Numbered from the stretch's first letter, positions 31,901 to 42,362 are shown. The stretch is 64,000 nt of DNA from Termitidicoccus mucosus (GCF_038725785.1 NZ_CP109796.1:868001-932000); one strand, 5' to 3'. The notes: a model not told the origin generated them from the letters alone. Numbers and translations: made by a program.

Positions 31901-32214
31901 CGGTCGCGCAGCTCGTGGCGCAGCACGCCGAGCGTGCCGAAGGTGCGCATGGTCTGGTCGGCCGCGTTGGGGTCGGCCTTGTCGAGCTGGGCGGCGACGC
32001 GTTCGAGGAACTTTTGCTCGGGGTTGGCCGGATAGAGCGCGCAGAATTTTTGCCACTGCTCGGGCTGGGTGTCCTTCACGAAACCGGTCACGTCCTCCGG
32101 ATAGAGTGCGAGGGCGCGGTCGTAATTCTCCGCCGCGCCGCGCTTCCAGCCGGCGGCGAGCATCTGGGCGATGACGTCGTTTTGAAAGGCGAGTTCCTTG
32201 GTCGGGTCGGTCAT
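28963..32214 (-). CDS. hsdR: Type I restriction enzyme R subunit
   Basis: 1083 residues. The N-terminal PD-(D/E)xK nuclease is seen as D163 in RIDLVLF and E177-L-K179 in ATLELKSE. The SF2 translocase follows with GSGKS at 341-345, IIADEAHSSQ (DEAH 454-457), SFFAFTATP, and later motifs VANKFQTGFDQPKLCAMYVD and QTLSRLNR. A helical C-terminal region contacts HsdM. It cuts DNA distant from unmethylated sites after translocation. The gene looks intact. It is separated from hsdM/hsdS by about 5.5 kb of unrelated genes on the same strand, and by a 257-base gap from its immediate upstream neighbour, so it may have its own promoter. Confidence 0.96.
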   Translation of the reverse strand: MTDPTKELAFQNDVIAQMLAAGWKRGAAENYDRALALYPEDVTGFVKDTQPEQWQKFCALYPANPEQKFLERVAAQLDKADPNAADQTMRTFGTLGVLRHELRDRGTRFSLCQFRPEHDLNPDTLARYGKNRLRLVPELVYSPWATEAELAATGIKAKAWRIDLVLFVNGLPVATLELKSEFKQAADRAIKQYKATRLPVDPVTKKPEPLLTFKRGALVHFAVSQYEVAMTTRLAGDATVFLPFNRGTRDGGAGNDVPKDVNRYATDYLWNEVLLPDNLLNILARFVHLEIKEKEDWDGRKYKQEAMIFPRYHQWDVVQKLLATSRAEGPGHKYLIQHSAGSGKSNSIAWTAHRLSSLYTAKGEKQFHSVIVVTDRTVLDDQLQETIYQFEHTDGVVGRINREEGEGSKSEKLATALEGAQPIIIVTLQTFPFVLRAIENSVSLKERRYAIIADEAHSSQSGSTARQLKEVLMIEGGDDEEKELSADDMIAAAVASRRANSNLSFFAFTATPKTKTLELFGRLPNPGEAPSKQNKPEAFHVYSMRQAIEEGFILDVLKNYTNYKVAYQLALKIQQTEETVESRKAQVKLNQWVRLHDYNIAQKVQVIIEHFKTRVMGLLGGHAKAMVVTSSRKEAVRYKLSFDRYIAEKGYAKIYGMVAFSGEVEFTEKDPNPAGLLGTKFTEISMNPGLKGRDMRKAFDSPDYQVLIVANKFQTGFDQPKLCAMYVDKKLGGVECVQTLSRLNRVYPGKAATGTFVLDFFNEPEDILNAFLPYYQTAKLDDVSDPNLIFDLNEKLRAAGIFQWPEVEQFCTAFFQKSKSNAALANICKPAVQRWQIRYKAAVLAWQQTRDLLERVKKTGDAVLRANAEKNHKDAKKEKDALEIFKKDLGTFVRFYEFMSQIVDYDDANLEKLSLYARNLAPLLREQAVDDDDVDLNHVVLSHYRLSKIKQQDLMLEEEQAPYGLKPGEGVGSAKARDRKEELLSQIIARLNELFLTDNLTEQDLVNYAYTVRDKVRENEKVMSQLANNSDEQAMLGDFPKAVDDAILDSSAAHENQKLQLLSDPKKAAIFAKLVFDLIKMAG

Positions 32215-32471
32215 GGAGAAGTGCTAAAAGGATTCTTCGGATCGGTGAAAAAATGAGATATTGACTGGAAGGCATTTTTAACGTGGCACCCAACTTTGCT
32301 TTGCCAGTTCTCGTTCATAATCAAACAAGTAACTTTTTAGTTTCGGCAGTAACAATCAAAATGTTACTGGATAAAAGGAATGTTCCCATTACCCGCAAGC
32401 GTGCGTGTTCCGGCTGCGTTGCCCCTCAAACAATACTTTTGTTCTGAAAGAGCGTCCCTTTGCAAAGCCAC
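32215..32471. other. Gap upstream of hsdR
   Basis: 257 bases with no credible gene. It includes two spaced GTTACT/AGTAAC motifs near 32328-32368 and a run of A/T that could hold an hsdR promoter, but I cannot identify -35/-10 boxes with confidence. Confidence 0.4.
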
Positions 32472-32885
32472 TCACGCGACGGGTTGGAACTGGCAACCAC
32501 GAACGGAAGCGAGCAATGCCAGTTGCTGGGCGCAACGCTTCTTCTGTCCCTTTGTCGTCAATTTTGAAAAATCGATCAGGCAATGCGCTGGATTGTCTTT
32601 CTGGACGTCAGTTTGACCGGTGATTGGAGCGCGCAGCAAGGCAAGCTCACCAGAACTAGCTATCTCGTTCGCAGTGACCGCCCAAACGCCGACCGATTGA
32701 AGGCCGAGATTCTTGGTGAAGTGAGTCCATGACTCCTCGGCGGTGACCAATGAGGCATCGTCCACTGAAAGCTGATCCTGGTCTTTGGGCGTGGGGGAGA
32801 AGGCCACGCTGTTGGGATTCTTACCGTCCCAGTGGTTCGGGTGGACTTGCCGGAAAACCATCCCGGGCACCGTTGATGTGCTCAT
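32472..32885 (-). CDS. Unknown protein, partner of the 364-residue protein
   Basis: 137 residues from ATG 32885, overlapping the stop of the upstream gene by four bases. Soluble, with no signal peptide. It contains GMVFRQVHPNHWDGKNPNS, a Ser/Asp-rich stretch, SWTHFTKNLGLQSVGVWAVTANE, and a basic C-terminal region ending KKRCAQQLALLASVRGC. No family is recognised. The tight overlap with the preceding gene, and the position in a defence locus, suggest the two proteins act together. Confidence 0.65.
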   Translation of the reverse strand: MSTSTVPGMVFRQVHPNHWDGKNPNSVAFSPTPKDQDQLSVDDASLVTAEESWTHFTKNLGLQSVGVWAVTANEIASSGELALLRAPITGQTDVQKDNPAHCLIDFSKLTTKGQKKRCAQQLALLASVRGCQFQPVA

Positions 32886-33976
32886 AGCAGAAGAAGCCCT
32901 TCCACCTGCCCGAAGGCCTCCTGCCATTGGTTGAATTCAAACACCTTCTCCACAAAATCGTTCGCCTTGAGGTTGGTGGAGTAAAGTTCGAGTTTTTGAT
33001 CGGCAAAATTCACTTCCAGCTCGATGCGCGCGTGAGGCCGAATCCACTCGAAGATCACGTTACCTTCCTCGGATGGGGCCACGGATGGATACTCCAATGA
33101 TAACGGGAATGACGTGGAAACTTCGTTGGTGAGCCAATTCAAGGCTTCGGGTTTCGGGGCAACTCCGACGCCTTCCAGCCAGCCGTCGGCAAGGATGGCG
33201 AGTTTGTCGATGCTTGAGGTCAACAGGTAGTGCGGCAGGCGCTCCAATTGGTCGATTTCGGTGATGGAGCTCAGCCGGTCGTTTACGTCGAATACGCCTA
33301 CGCCGAGGACGCGCACATATTGCGCGCGAATACCCAGCGCATCCTTTAGATCGCTGAAAAACGGATCGTCGAAAACAAACGTGACCGGCTCCTTCTCAAG
33401 CGCCCTCAACACCCCGGTTTTTTGCTTGGTGTTCAGTTCTTCAACCAAGCCGACGACGTTGACTTCGGCCTCATAAGTTTCGCGATGGGCCAGCACCAGC
33501 CGCTTGCGCTTGGTGGGGGTGAGCACTGTTTTGTTGGTCGCCGAGTCCGGCAGCCATTCGATGAATTCGCCTTCCTCCAAAGATCGGCCAATGCGGTTGA
33601 AGTAGCTGTAAAAATCTTTGGGGAAGGCTGCCGGGAACTGCTGGCCGGCCTCCGTGGCAATCACGCAATTGATGAGATCCTTGGATTCGGTGATCTCGGC
33701 GGGAAGATCGCTAAAAAGCTGGCCGGCCAGCATCATGGCGACCAAGGTGGGTTTCGCGCTGCCGTCGTCGATGCGCTCGATATGCAGGCTAAAGCCGCTG
33801 GCGAAGCCTTTGGGTAGCCTGATGCGGTCTTGATTTTTCTGCCGGAAAAGATGTTTGGCCAATTCCAAAACCAATTCCTCATATGCGGCCAAGTCCTTGG
33901 CCGCAGAGAGCGGGAGCGTGTGCCCCTCAAATCTCGGCCCCACAAAGCGGGGCTGAATGAACGGTTCCTGAGTCAT
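32882..33976 (-). CDS. Unknown 364-residue protein in restriction locus
   Basis: Start chosen at ATG 33976 (MTQEPFIQPRFVGPRFEGH); an earlier ATG would overlap the rhuM remnant further. It is soluble, acidic and mixed alpha/beta. Notable segments are AYEELVLELAKHLFRQKN near the N-terminus, GFSLHIERIDDGSAKPTLVAMM, a middle segment WLPDSATNKTVLTPTKRKR, and EWIRPHARIELEVNFADQKLELYS. No catalytic signature or membrane helix is visible. It overlaps its downstream partner by four bases. I do not recognise it. It interrupts the 3-prime end of rhuM, so it probably arrived with its partner as a unit. Confidence 0.7.
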   Translation of the reverse strand: MTQEPFIQPRFVGPRFEGHTLPLSAAKDLAAYEELVLELAKHLFRQKNQDRIRLPKGFASGFSLHIERIDDGSAKPTLVAMMLAGQLFSDLPAEITESKDLINCVIATEAGQQFPAAFPKDFYSYFNRIGRSLEEGEFIEWLPDSATNKTVLTPTKRKRLVLAHRETYEAEVNVVGLVEELNTKQKTGVLRALEKEPVTFVFDDPFFSDLKDALGIRAQYVRVLGVGVFDVNDRLSSITEIDQLERLPHYLLTSSIDKLAILADGWLEGVGVAPKPEALNWLTNEVSTSFPLSLEYPSVAPSEEGNVIFEWIRPHARIELEVNFADQKLELYSTNLKANDFVEKVFEFNQWQEAFGQVEGLLLL

Positions 33977-34277
33977 GGGGGAATTGAAAAGACGAGTTGG
34001 AGCGATTAAAGACAACACTCTTTTTCATTTGCTCCCGTATCCGGGGACGGGGCGAATTCGGGGACCGGCGAACTCTTTCCATTTTGGAAATAGTTGCCGT
34101 CTCCTCCAGCTCACCGGACTCGTAGATGTTCTTGAGGTGCTTGTTGATGGCCGGCGTGCCCACGGCGAACAAATCGGCCAGCGCCTTCTGGGTCATCCAG
34201 AAATTTTCATCGCGAAAAACGACCTCGATGCGCTCTTCGCCGTCGGGGGTTCGGTAAAAGATGATCTCGTTGGCCAT
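33927..34277 (-). pseudogene. Truncated RhuM-like protein, N-terminal remnant
   Basis: The first 68 or so of 116 residues match the N-terminal domain of RhuM virulence-associated proteins: MANEIIFYRTPDGEERIEVVF, MTQKALADLFAV, and NKHLKNIYESGELEETATISK. After KMERVR the sequence becomes Ser/Pro/Arg-rich junk and stops, whereas full RhuM proteins continue for more than 200 further residues. The break is close to the start of the following 364-residue gene, suggesting truncation by insertion or deletion. RhuM-type proteins are common cargo of type I restriction loci. Confidence 0.75.
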
Positions 34278-34319
34278 GGGAGGTTTTAGTTTTTGTCCAG
34301 AGAGGTTTTTAATTCGGAA

Positions 34320-34403
34320 TCAGCCGGCGTCCGTCCGCTCGGAAGCGAGTTCCTTCTGCACGCTGCCGATGAAGGGAGCGGGGTCATGATTTTCCTGCTT
34401 CAT
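34320..34403 (-). CDS. Possible 27-residue coupled ORF
   Basis: An ATG inside the last codons of the DUF1828-like gene (34403) opens a 27-codon frame beginning MKQENHDPAPFIGSVQ and ending in TGA at 34320. The overlap and non-GC-shadow composition make it plausible as a small protein or as the remnant of a longer one. No homology is claimed. Confidence 0.3.
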   Translation of the reverse strand: MKQENHDPAPFIGSVQKELASERTDAG

Positions 34404-35181
34404 CCAAGACTTCGTGGATGCGGTCGGTTTCGTTGTAGGCGCAGAAGAGCGTGCAGACTTCCTCGCCGATGGTGCGGCTGGCGTTGTCCACTTCCTGCAT
34501 TGCCGGATCATAAAGCATGACCGGCATCAAATCGGCGCGCGTCTTGCGCAAATCCTGCCAGCGGTAGCCCCATTGTTCCATTACCGGCAGCAGGTTGCGG
34601 CGGCGGCGCAGGATTTCGAAGGCCACGGTGCGGCGCGGCTGCACGAGATAATCCACCCGCACGCCTTTCTCGGTTTTGCCGTCGAGCGTGACGCCGGCTT
34701 TTGCTTCGAGTTTCCGGTCGGAAAACACGCGGCGCAGGGTGATGTCGGCGATGTTTTGCGTGCGCACGGTCGGCTCATGCAACACCCACAGATGCGAAAT
34801 CGCGCTTAGCGCCTCGGCAAAAACATGCACGTCCGCCGGATCAATCGGCAGGCTGAGCACGCGCACCAGCTCCAATCCGCGACGCTCGGCGCCGCTTTGC
34901 TTCAGGATGGTGTCAACGTGTTCCCTGATGGTGTCGGCCTCGATGTTCTGACCCTGCGCAGCCAGCCCGCCAAGGGTCTTGCCCGCGTCGGACAATTCGG
35001 CATGGCCGGGAGTGACTTGCGTGAGTTCGGCGACGAGCTGCCAGCCGTCGGCTCCGGTTTGCGGGAGGGCGATGGCGAAACCGTGCGGTGTCGGTTCGAT
35101 TTTAAGCGCATCGTTCCAAAAGCCCGCCAAGGCGCTGCGCAATGAGTCTGGTTGTAGTGTGTTTGCGAAGGCGGTATTCAT
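34384..35181 (-). CDS. DUF1828-type protein
   Basis: 265 residues, start overlapping the previous stop in an ATGA. The N-terminal part (FAIALPQTGADGWQLVAELTQVTPGHAELSDAGKTL) and the following helix region resemble DUF1828. The later part (VDYLVQPRRTVAFEILRRRRNLLPVMEQW) resembles DUF1829-like regions, with GYRWQDLRKTRADLMPVMLYD near the end. These domains occur in phage and defence-associated proteins of unknown activity. No known nuclease motif is obvious to me. It is translationally coupled to the 153-residue protein upstream. Confidence 0.6.
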   Translation of the reverse strand: MNTAFANTLQPDSLRSALAGFWNDALKIEPTPHGFAIALPQTGADGWQLVAELTQVTPGHAELSDAGKTLGGLAAQGQNIEADTIREHVDTILKQSGAERRGLELVRVLSLPIDPADVHVFAEALSAISHLWVLHEPTVRTQNIADITLRRVFSDRKLEAKAGVTLDGKTEKGVRVDYLVQPRRTVAFEILRRRRNLLPVMEQWGYRWQDLRKTRADLMPVMLYDPAMQEVDNASRTIGEEVCTLFCAYNETDRIHEVLDEAGKS

Positions 35182-35639
35182 AGAAGCTCTTCCTCGCGGT
35201 TCAAATCAATATTCCACAGGTTGGAGGTGAGTTGAATAAAATGCGAAAAATCCGTCGGCGCAAAATCGGCCAGCGGTTCGTGTCGGTTCCATGCCGGATG
35301 GTTGGTGGCGACATTGGGATCGCAGATGTTTTGATGCCAGCCTTTCGGAATGCGCAGCTTGGCGCGAAAGTTCTGTCGCTCGACCGCGCAATAACCGACG
35401 CCACGCACACGCTGTTGTTCGAGAAGCAGCGAGGCATCGTAGGACGATGGAATGTTGGTGCGCCCGGCGCGGCCCGTGTAGCGAATGTCGAGAAATGGTC
35501 CGTCCAGCAACGCGAGATCGACGGTGAAATGGGCGCTGTGCTCGCCGGTCGATTTTATGGTGAAGGTTTGCCCGTCATTGAGGCATTTGGGTGATTGGAC
35601 AATCTCGTGAATCCGATGCTCGGGGTGGCGATAGTTCAT
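35178..35639 (-). CDS. Unknown 153-residue partner of DUF1828-type protein
   Basis: Soluble, no signal peptide. Starts MNYRHPEHRIHEIVQSPK. A beta-rich middle (HFTVDLALLDGPFLDIRYTGR) is followed by RVRGVGYCAVERQNFRAKLRIPKGWHQ, and the protein ends in an acidic helix, FSHFIQLTSNLWNIDLNREEE. Its stop overlaps the DUF1828-type start by four bases. The pair has the compact two-gene layout typical of defence or toxin-antitoxin modules, but there is no direct sign of toxicity or binding. Confidence 0.65.
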   Translation of the reverse strand: MNYRHPEHRIHEIVQSPKCLNDGQTFTIKSTGEHSAHFTVDLALLDGPFLDIRYTGRAGRTNIPSSYDASLLLEQQRVRGVGYCAVERQNFRAKLRIPKGWHQNICDPNVATNHPAWNRHEPLADFAPTDFSHFIQLTSNLWNIDLNREEELL

Positions 35640-35763
35640 GGATGTGGAGTGATTATTGACAGAAGCATCGCTCCATAGCGATTCGCTTAAAGCGACCCGT
35701 TCGCCGTCGAGTTTCGTTGAAGCGTTGTTGGTGAAGATGCAAAACGTGTGTCATGACGACAGG

Positions 35764-36504
35764 TTATTTTGTATCGTTCGCTATAGTTTCAATAGACTCC
35801 ATGAGCCTTTCCGCATAGGCTTGTGCAGGAATGAGAACCCAAGAATCTGTGAAAACAAAAGACCAGAGAAAAAGAAATATTGCGGAGATGCTTACCGATA
35901 CGAGTCTTGTAGTTTCTATCTCGCCAGTGGCTTCATAGGTATGCCAAAAAGCAAGCCCGCATAATATGATGCAAATTACGCTTACTGATATTCCATAGGA
36001 TCGAAGCCCCCGAATATTACGTCGAAATCCATAGCTAATATTCTCGTGAAAGAGTAGCGCATATTTCTGTGTGTCACGTGTCATGGCTCGTAGATAATTT
36101 GACCAAGCTTCATATATCTTATCGGCCTCCGTTTTATTGTCAGCCTCCTGTTCGCTTGTTGGTGCACAGGTGTTTTCCACCATGCACGCGAGTCGTTTAT
36201 GATAATTGAGTTTCGTTATAGGGTTTAATTGATTATCACTATGACGTAAGATTGCCACAGAAGGCATACCGCCCCATTTTTTGAAAAGTTTAGATTCTTT
36301 TCGCTTGCCGGAATCACGCGCGAATTGTGTGCACAGGAATGCCCCACCACATCCAATAATTATTGCTAAAAATTGCTGCAGTAGGCCCAGCTTTTCAGAC
36401 AGCAAGGTTATGATTGTTATAACAACAGGAAAAACTAAAAGCAAAGCAGGCCAAAGCCGAGCTTTGCGATCATAGGGATCAGTAATAATTTTTAATAAAT
36501 TCAT
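35764..36504 (-). CDS. Four-helix membrane protein, AT-rich module
   Basis: 246 residues. Hydrophobic helices at about 18-35, 40-58, 170-187 and 203-218 form two hairpins around a soluble middle of about 110 residues that contains NYHKRLACMVEN and an acidic stretch EQEADNKTEADKIYEAW. The C-terminus is a soluble helix (AQAYAERLMESIETIAN). Codon use and base composition are strongly AT-rich compared with all flanking genes, indicating recent transfer. It follows the MBL-fold gene by three bases. In defence systems, such small membrane proteins are often the effector that depolarises the cell; that role here is inference only. Confidence 0.75.
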   Translation of the reverse strand: MNLLKIITDPYDRKARLWPALLLVFPVVITIITLLSEKLGLLQQFLAIIIGCGGAFLCTQFARDSGKRKESKLFKKWGGMPSVAILRHSDNQLNPITKLNYHKRLACMVENTCAPTSEQEADNKTEADKIYEAWSNYLRAMTRDTQKYALLFHENISYGFRRNIRGLRSYGISVSVICIILCGLAFWHTYEATGEIETTRLVSVSISAIFLFLWSFVFTDSWVLIPAQAYAERLMESIETIANDTK

Positions 36505-36507
36505 GTT

Positions 36508-37611
36508 TTAATCCTCAACTTCCAAATAAAGCGGCAAGGATTCTGCATTTCCCCATCCTTCGCGTGCCGGTGCATTTTTTGAATGCCGAAGAGTTTTTCC
36601 AAGGGTCCCATATATGGGAGCGCCACGTCTTCTAAAGGCATTTGTTACTTTCTTAGCTGGATGCTTTGGTGCGCCATCTTTAGCAGCAGAAACAAATGCT
36701 GTTTTGATTTTTCTTTCTACTAGTAGTTTTGGGCCAATAATTCTATTTAGTAACGAGGGACCGATATTGCGTCTGCTACCATGATGAGGAACTTGGACAA
36801 ATTTCAGTTTTGTGAAATCAAATTTTTCTGATTCGAGTTGTTGAACGGCTCTTCCCAGAGCAGGAATGCCTGCATCGCCTGTAAAAAGCAGATATTCATC
36901 GGCTATGTTGAAAAGCAAGACGACGCTCGAGTTATTTTCTGCGCTCGTTTCTCCTGAGTCATCGAGTGTTTCTATATCTAATGATTCACGTATTCGTGTG
37001 ATAGCATCAGCGCCGAAACTCATTAGTTTTCCAAAGACACTTGCTTCTGAAAAATTTCTGACTTCAGGTGTGCCATCAAACTCAAGCAGCAGTTCCTCGT
37101 AATAGGCTTTTGTCGGTCCTAACACTCTAAATTCTAAGTTTTCCCCAAAGCCATGAAGCCCCGTGAACGGCTCGATTATATTAATACCTTTTTTTATAGC
37201 CAATTGCTCGAGATTATAGGCCGACTCGAGTGATTCTTTTAGCTTTTCTTTTACACTGTTATCGGTGACGCGCCCATCTTTAAACCACTCTGAGATTCCA
37301 TTGGTATGCTTCCATGGAAGGTGCATCAATAGGTTTTGGACTTTCAGCTTTTCAAGCACCACTGAAAGACCGCCAACGTGATCATTGTCAGGATGTGTGC
37401 AAATTAAACAATTTACAGTCTCGGTCTTGTAGTATTTTTTTATATGATCAACGAGTGCCTCTCCTGAGGCAGAAAAGCCACCATCAATCACGACAACCTT
37501 TTGCTCAGGCTTTTCAGCAAAAAGATTGCCCCATCGTATTGCAATAGCGTCACCACTTTTTTCACCATCTCCGACTGGGAGAAAGTCCACTTCATATCCG
37601 ATTTCATTCAT
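36508..37611 (-). CDS. MBL-fold hydrolase (ComEC-like catalytic type), AT-rich module
   Basis: 367 residues. Metallo-beta-lactamase motifs are clear: VVIDGGF near 41-46, H73-P-D75-N-D77-H78 in ICTHPDNDHVGGL, D246 in LLFTGDAG, and H276-H277 in VPHHGSR. This is the pattern of the ComEC/Rec2-type MBL domain acting on nucleic acids or other phosphodiesters, here without the membrane channel. There is no signal peptide, so it is cytoplasmic. AT-rich like its downstream partner, and unlike hsdS upstream. Its stop lies three bases before the membrane-protein gene, so the two are almost certainly one unit. Confidence 0.85.
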   Translation of the reverse strand: MNEIGYEVDFLPVGDGEKSGDAIAIRWGNLFAEKPEQKVVVIDGGFSASGEALVDHIKKYYKTETVNCLICTHPDNDHVGGLSVVLEKLKVQNLLMHLPWKHTNGISEWFKDGRVTDNSVKEKLKESLESAYNLEQLAIKKGINIIEPFTGLHGFGENLEFRVLGPTKAYYEELLLEFDGTPEVRNFSEASVFGKLMSFGADAITRIRESLDIETLDDSGETSAENNSSVVLLFNIADEYLLFTGDAGIPALGRAVQQLESEKFDFTKLKFVQVPHHGSRRNIGPSLLNRIIGPKLLVERKIKTAFVSAAKDGAPKHPAKKVTNAFRRRGAPIYGTLGKTLRHSKNAPAREGWGNAESLPLYLEVED

Positions 37612-37673
37612 AGGTTTGTTTGTTGGGTTGCTGGGTTAAGAGTGCAGTGCATTTAAAAAGTAGGTTAAGCGTA

Positions 37674-38971
37674 TTAATTACTACGCACATCGATCTTGCC
37701 GGTCACGGCGGCGGAGATCAGGGCGGTGCGGCGTTCTTGGAGGAGGGTGGCTGCGGTTTCAGCTTCCGCCATAAGCCTATCGGAGGAAGCGGTCATTTTC
37801 TCGATGTAAGCCACGATGGCCGCCTGCTCATCCAATGGGGGAACTGGGATTTTGTAGGCTCCTAGTTTCTCGCGGTTGATCTTAGGCATCGCCACCCGCT
37901 CAGAATCCAGAACAGCCGTGGCGGTAAAATCTGGCGTTAGCAGAAACCAAAGCAGGAATTCGTCCGATAGTCCGTTCTCGGCTTTAATGGGATACATGTC
38001 CGCACTGCACAGCGCTTCCTCCTCAGCACAAATCGCCGCTTTGGCTAGGGATGGCCTAATCTTGCTGTAGATGACCTCACCTCGGAGGCAGAGATACTTT
38101 CCGCTATCCGCGCCCTGTTCGTGTGCGGTTTCCCGATAAACGACGCGCCCTGTTTCTTTCTCTATGTGGTTGGGCGCGTAAAGAACCATGCTGCGATATG
38201 GCTCGATTCGCGGATCCACTTGTCCGTTACGAATCGTGGCGCAATGATTGAACTTTTTGACAGCCCAATGTGCGGGGACTTGGCCGAGCCATTCGATGCC
38301 GGAGTCCTTCAGGGGGGCGTGGGGATTGAGGCCTTTGGTCACGGCATGGCTGATCACGGCCTGCCGTTTTTCTTTCAGCAGTCGGATCAACTCTTCCTGC
38401 TTTTCGATCAACCGATCTATCTTCGCCGTCTCGTGGTCGAGGAACTTGGCGATTTGGGTTTGTTCGGGAAGGGGAGGAAGAAGGAGCGCAATCGCACCGA
38501 ACTGTTCGTAATTGATAGCTTTCCCGTCTCTCAAGCTGTCGGTTGTCGCCTGAAGGGCGGAGATGTAAGGCCGGCTCTTGAACAGATACTTGTAAAAGCC
38601 CGAAACGACAGGCTTGATCGCCCTCAGAACCGTGTAGGCTGGGGAAACGCATCCCGTGTAGGCACTGTATTCGATTCCGCCTTCGAAACTCCTCAAGCTG
38701 ATCACAAAGTCGTGCTTCTCAACATGACGGAAGGTGCTCGTTCCTTTGAGTGCGAGCATTACCTTGGCGTCGTTGAGTTCCATCATCAGCGATTGCGGAA
38801 CGACGCCGAACTTCTGACTGGCGGCCAGTTGTTCGTCAGTCGAGTGGGCGGTTTCTCGGCAGCTCTCGAAAATGCGCTTTCCGTCGAAGACATCCCACGA
38901 TTCGGGAACCGATTCTAGCCACGTGGCACCGGTGGTTTTATACGCCGGATACGCCCGATACCGCCCGTTGC

Positions 38972-38975
<4 letters not shown>
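37674..38975 (-). CDS. hsdS: Type I restriction-modification specificity subunit
   Basis: 433 residues. Two target-recognition domains are each followed by the conserved spacer helices: [23 protein letters not shown] near 167-190 and [16 protein letters not shown] near 376-391. Both repeats begin with a WL-x-x-V-P-x-x-W motif ([14 protein letters not shown] and [13 protein letters not shown]). Each domain reads one half of a split target sequence. The start overlaps the end of hsdM by four bases. It looks intact. Confidence 0.94.
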
Positions 38976-41301
<2,326 letters not shown>

Positions 41302-41761
41302 GGATTAGTGAGAAAGGAAAAACGAGCGATCTGGCGTGCGTAAATAACCGGAAACGGAGGCAGTCCGGAAAGCGAAACCACCAATGATGCGGCGGATTTT
41401 CATATTCGCCGGGGTTTCTTGGTGCCGACAAGAAGGGTGGGACTGGCAGCAGGCTGGACGCATCGATATTACCGCATAAGAAGGCAGAATATCATGGGGC
41501 GAGGCAAGATCCATAAACCACAATCATGCAGATGCAACCATGTGTTACGCGGCGGAGTCTCTGTGAACAACCCGACGCAACAATCCCACGGTAGGGAGGC
41601 CTCTCCGAGGCATCCGCAAGCACGCTCCGATCCCCCCATGAAATTTCTGGCATCCCTCCCCGCCCGGCGGAGGCCTCGGAGATGCCTCCCTACCGACTCA
41701 GCGTGACATCAGTCATGCATGGCGCGCGTGAATCTTGACAGGCGTGCTCTGCCCCGCCTCC
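41302..41761. other. Intergenic region between hsdM and the secretion operon
   Basis: 460 bases. Holds the palindromic element at 41590-41695 and otherwise no convincing gene, tRNA or terminator. It forms the right boundary of the restriction locus and should contain the hsdM promoter; I could not define it. Confidence 0.6.
41590..41695. repeat. Palindromic element, CGGTAGGGAGGC family
   Basis: The arms CGGTAGGGAGGC and the inverse GCCTCCCTACCG close a 106-base unit. Inner pairs TCTCCGAGGCATC and its near-inverse GCCTCGGAGATGC are offset, giving a branched fold. Confidence 0.88.
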
Positions 41762-42286
41762 TCAGCGGGCGATTTCGACCGAGGAGACGCGGATCGAAAC
41801 CAGGAGCTGCGCGGGGTTGGCCGTGTTGGCGGAAATGTTGAATTGCTCGATGCTGATGTAGGGCGAACGGGTTTTCAGCTCCTCGTAAAACTTCACCAGC
41901 GAGGCATAATCGACATTGCGGATGGTGACTTGCGCGCTGTTCACCGCCACCTGTTCCACGCGCTCGGTGTGGGCGTCGCCGATGGACTTGTTCTGGATGC
42001 CGGCGCGGTTGGCGATGGTGTCGAGTTCCGACTGGAGGCGCACGCGGTCGAAGGTGCGCGAGGGATCGAGCTGCTCGATGGCCGCCTCGGCGCGCGCCTT
42101 GATCATGTCCTTGGCCTCGATCGTGACGCGCTGCATGGCGAGCGTGCTGGAGGTCGCGCGGAATTGTTTGCCAAGCGTCGCGGCGCGTCCGCCCGCGCTG
42201 GAAAGCCACATGGCCGCGGCAATGAGCACGAGCCCGACAAGCAGGATTTTTTCGCGGAAGAGCCGGCTGAGAAAAAAGGCTTTCAT
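41762..42286 (-). CDS. GspM/PilO-like secretion protein
   Basis: 174 residues with one N-terminal membrane helix (ILLVGLVLIAAAMWLSSAGG, about 14-33), a coiled-coil (KDMIKARAEAAIEQLD), and a C-terminal ferredoxin-like periplasmic domain (VNSAQVTIRNVDYASLVKFYEELKTRSPYISIEQFNIS). This is the plan of GspM and PilO, which pair with GspL/PilN in the inner-membrane platform. It is the last gene of the pseudopilin operon, where GspM is expected. Confidence 0.7.
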   Translation of the reverse strand: MKAFFLSRLFREKILLVGLVLIAAAMWLSSAGGRAATLGKQFRATSSTLAMQRVTIEAKDMIKARAEAAIEQLDPSRTFDRVRLQSELDTIANRAGIQNKSIGDAHTERVEQVAVNSAQVTIRNVDYASLVKFYEELKTRSPYISIEQFNISANTANPAQLLVSIRVSSVEIAR

Positions 42287-42292
42287 GGATTT

Positions 42293-42331
42293 CGGAATGC
42301 GGATTGCGGAATGCGGATTTGGGATGCAGGC
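42293..42331. repeat. Single arm of the GGAATGCGG family
   Basis: GGAATGCGGATTGCGGAATGCGG repeats lie in the short gap between the GspL-like and GspM-like genes. They match one arm of the purL element at 9622-9747, but no inverse arm is found nearby, so this may be a decayed copy. Confidence 0.65.
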
Positions 42332-42362
42332 ACGCCAGCGGCAGCGGCGGGTTGGGCGCGGC

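Noticed and set aside
34384-35639. Calling the DUF1828-type pair a toxin-antitoxin system
   Set aside because: Only gene layout suggests it; no known toxin or DNA-binding motif is visible.
41305-41523. Short minus-strand frame upstream of hsdM
   Set aside because: The frame runs through the hsdM upstream region with no recognisable pattern or ribosome-binding site.
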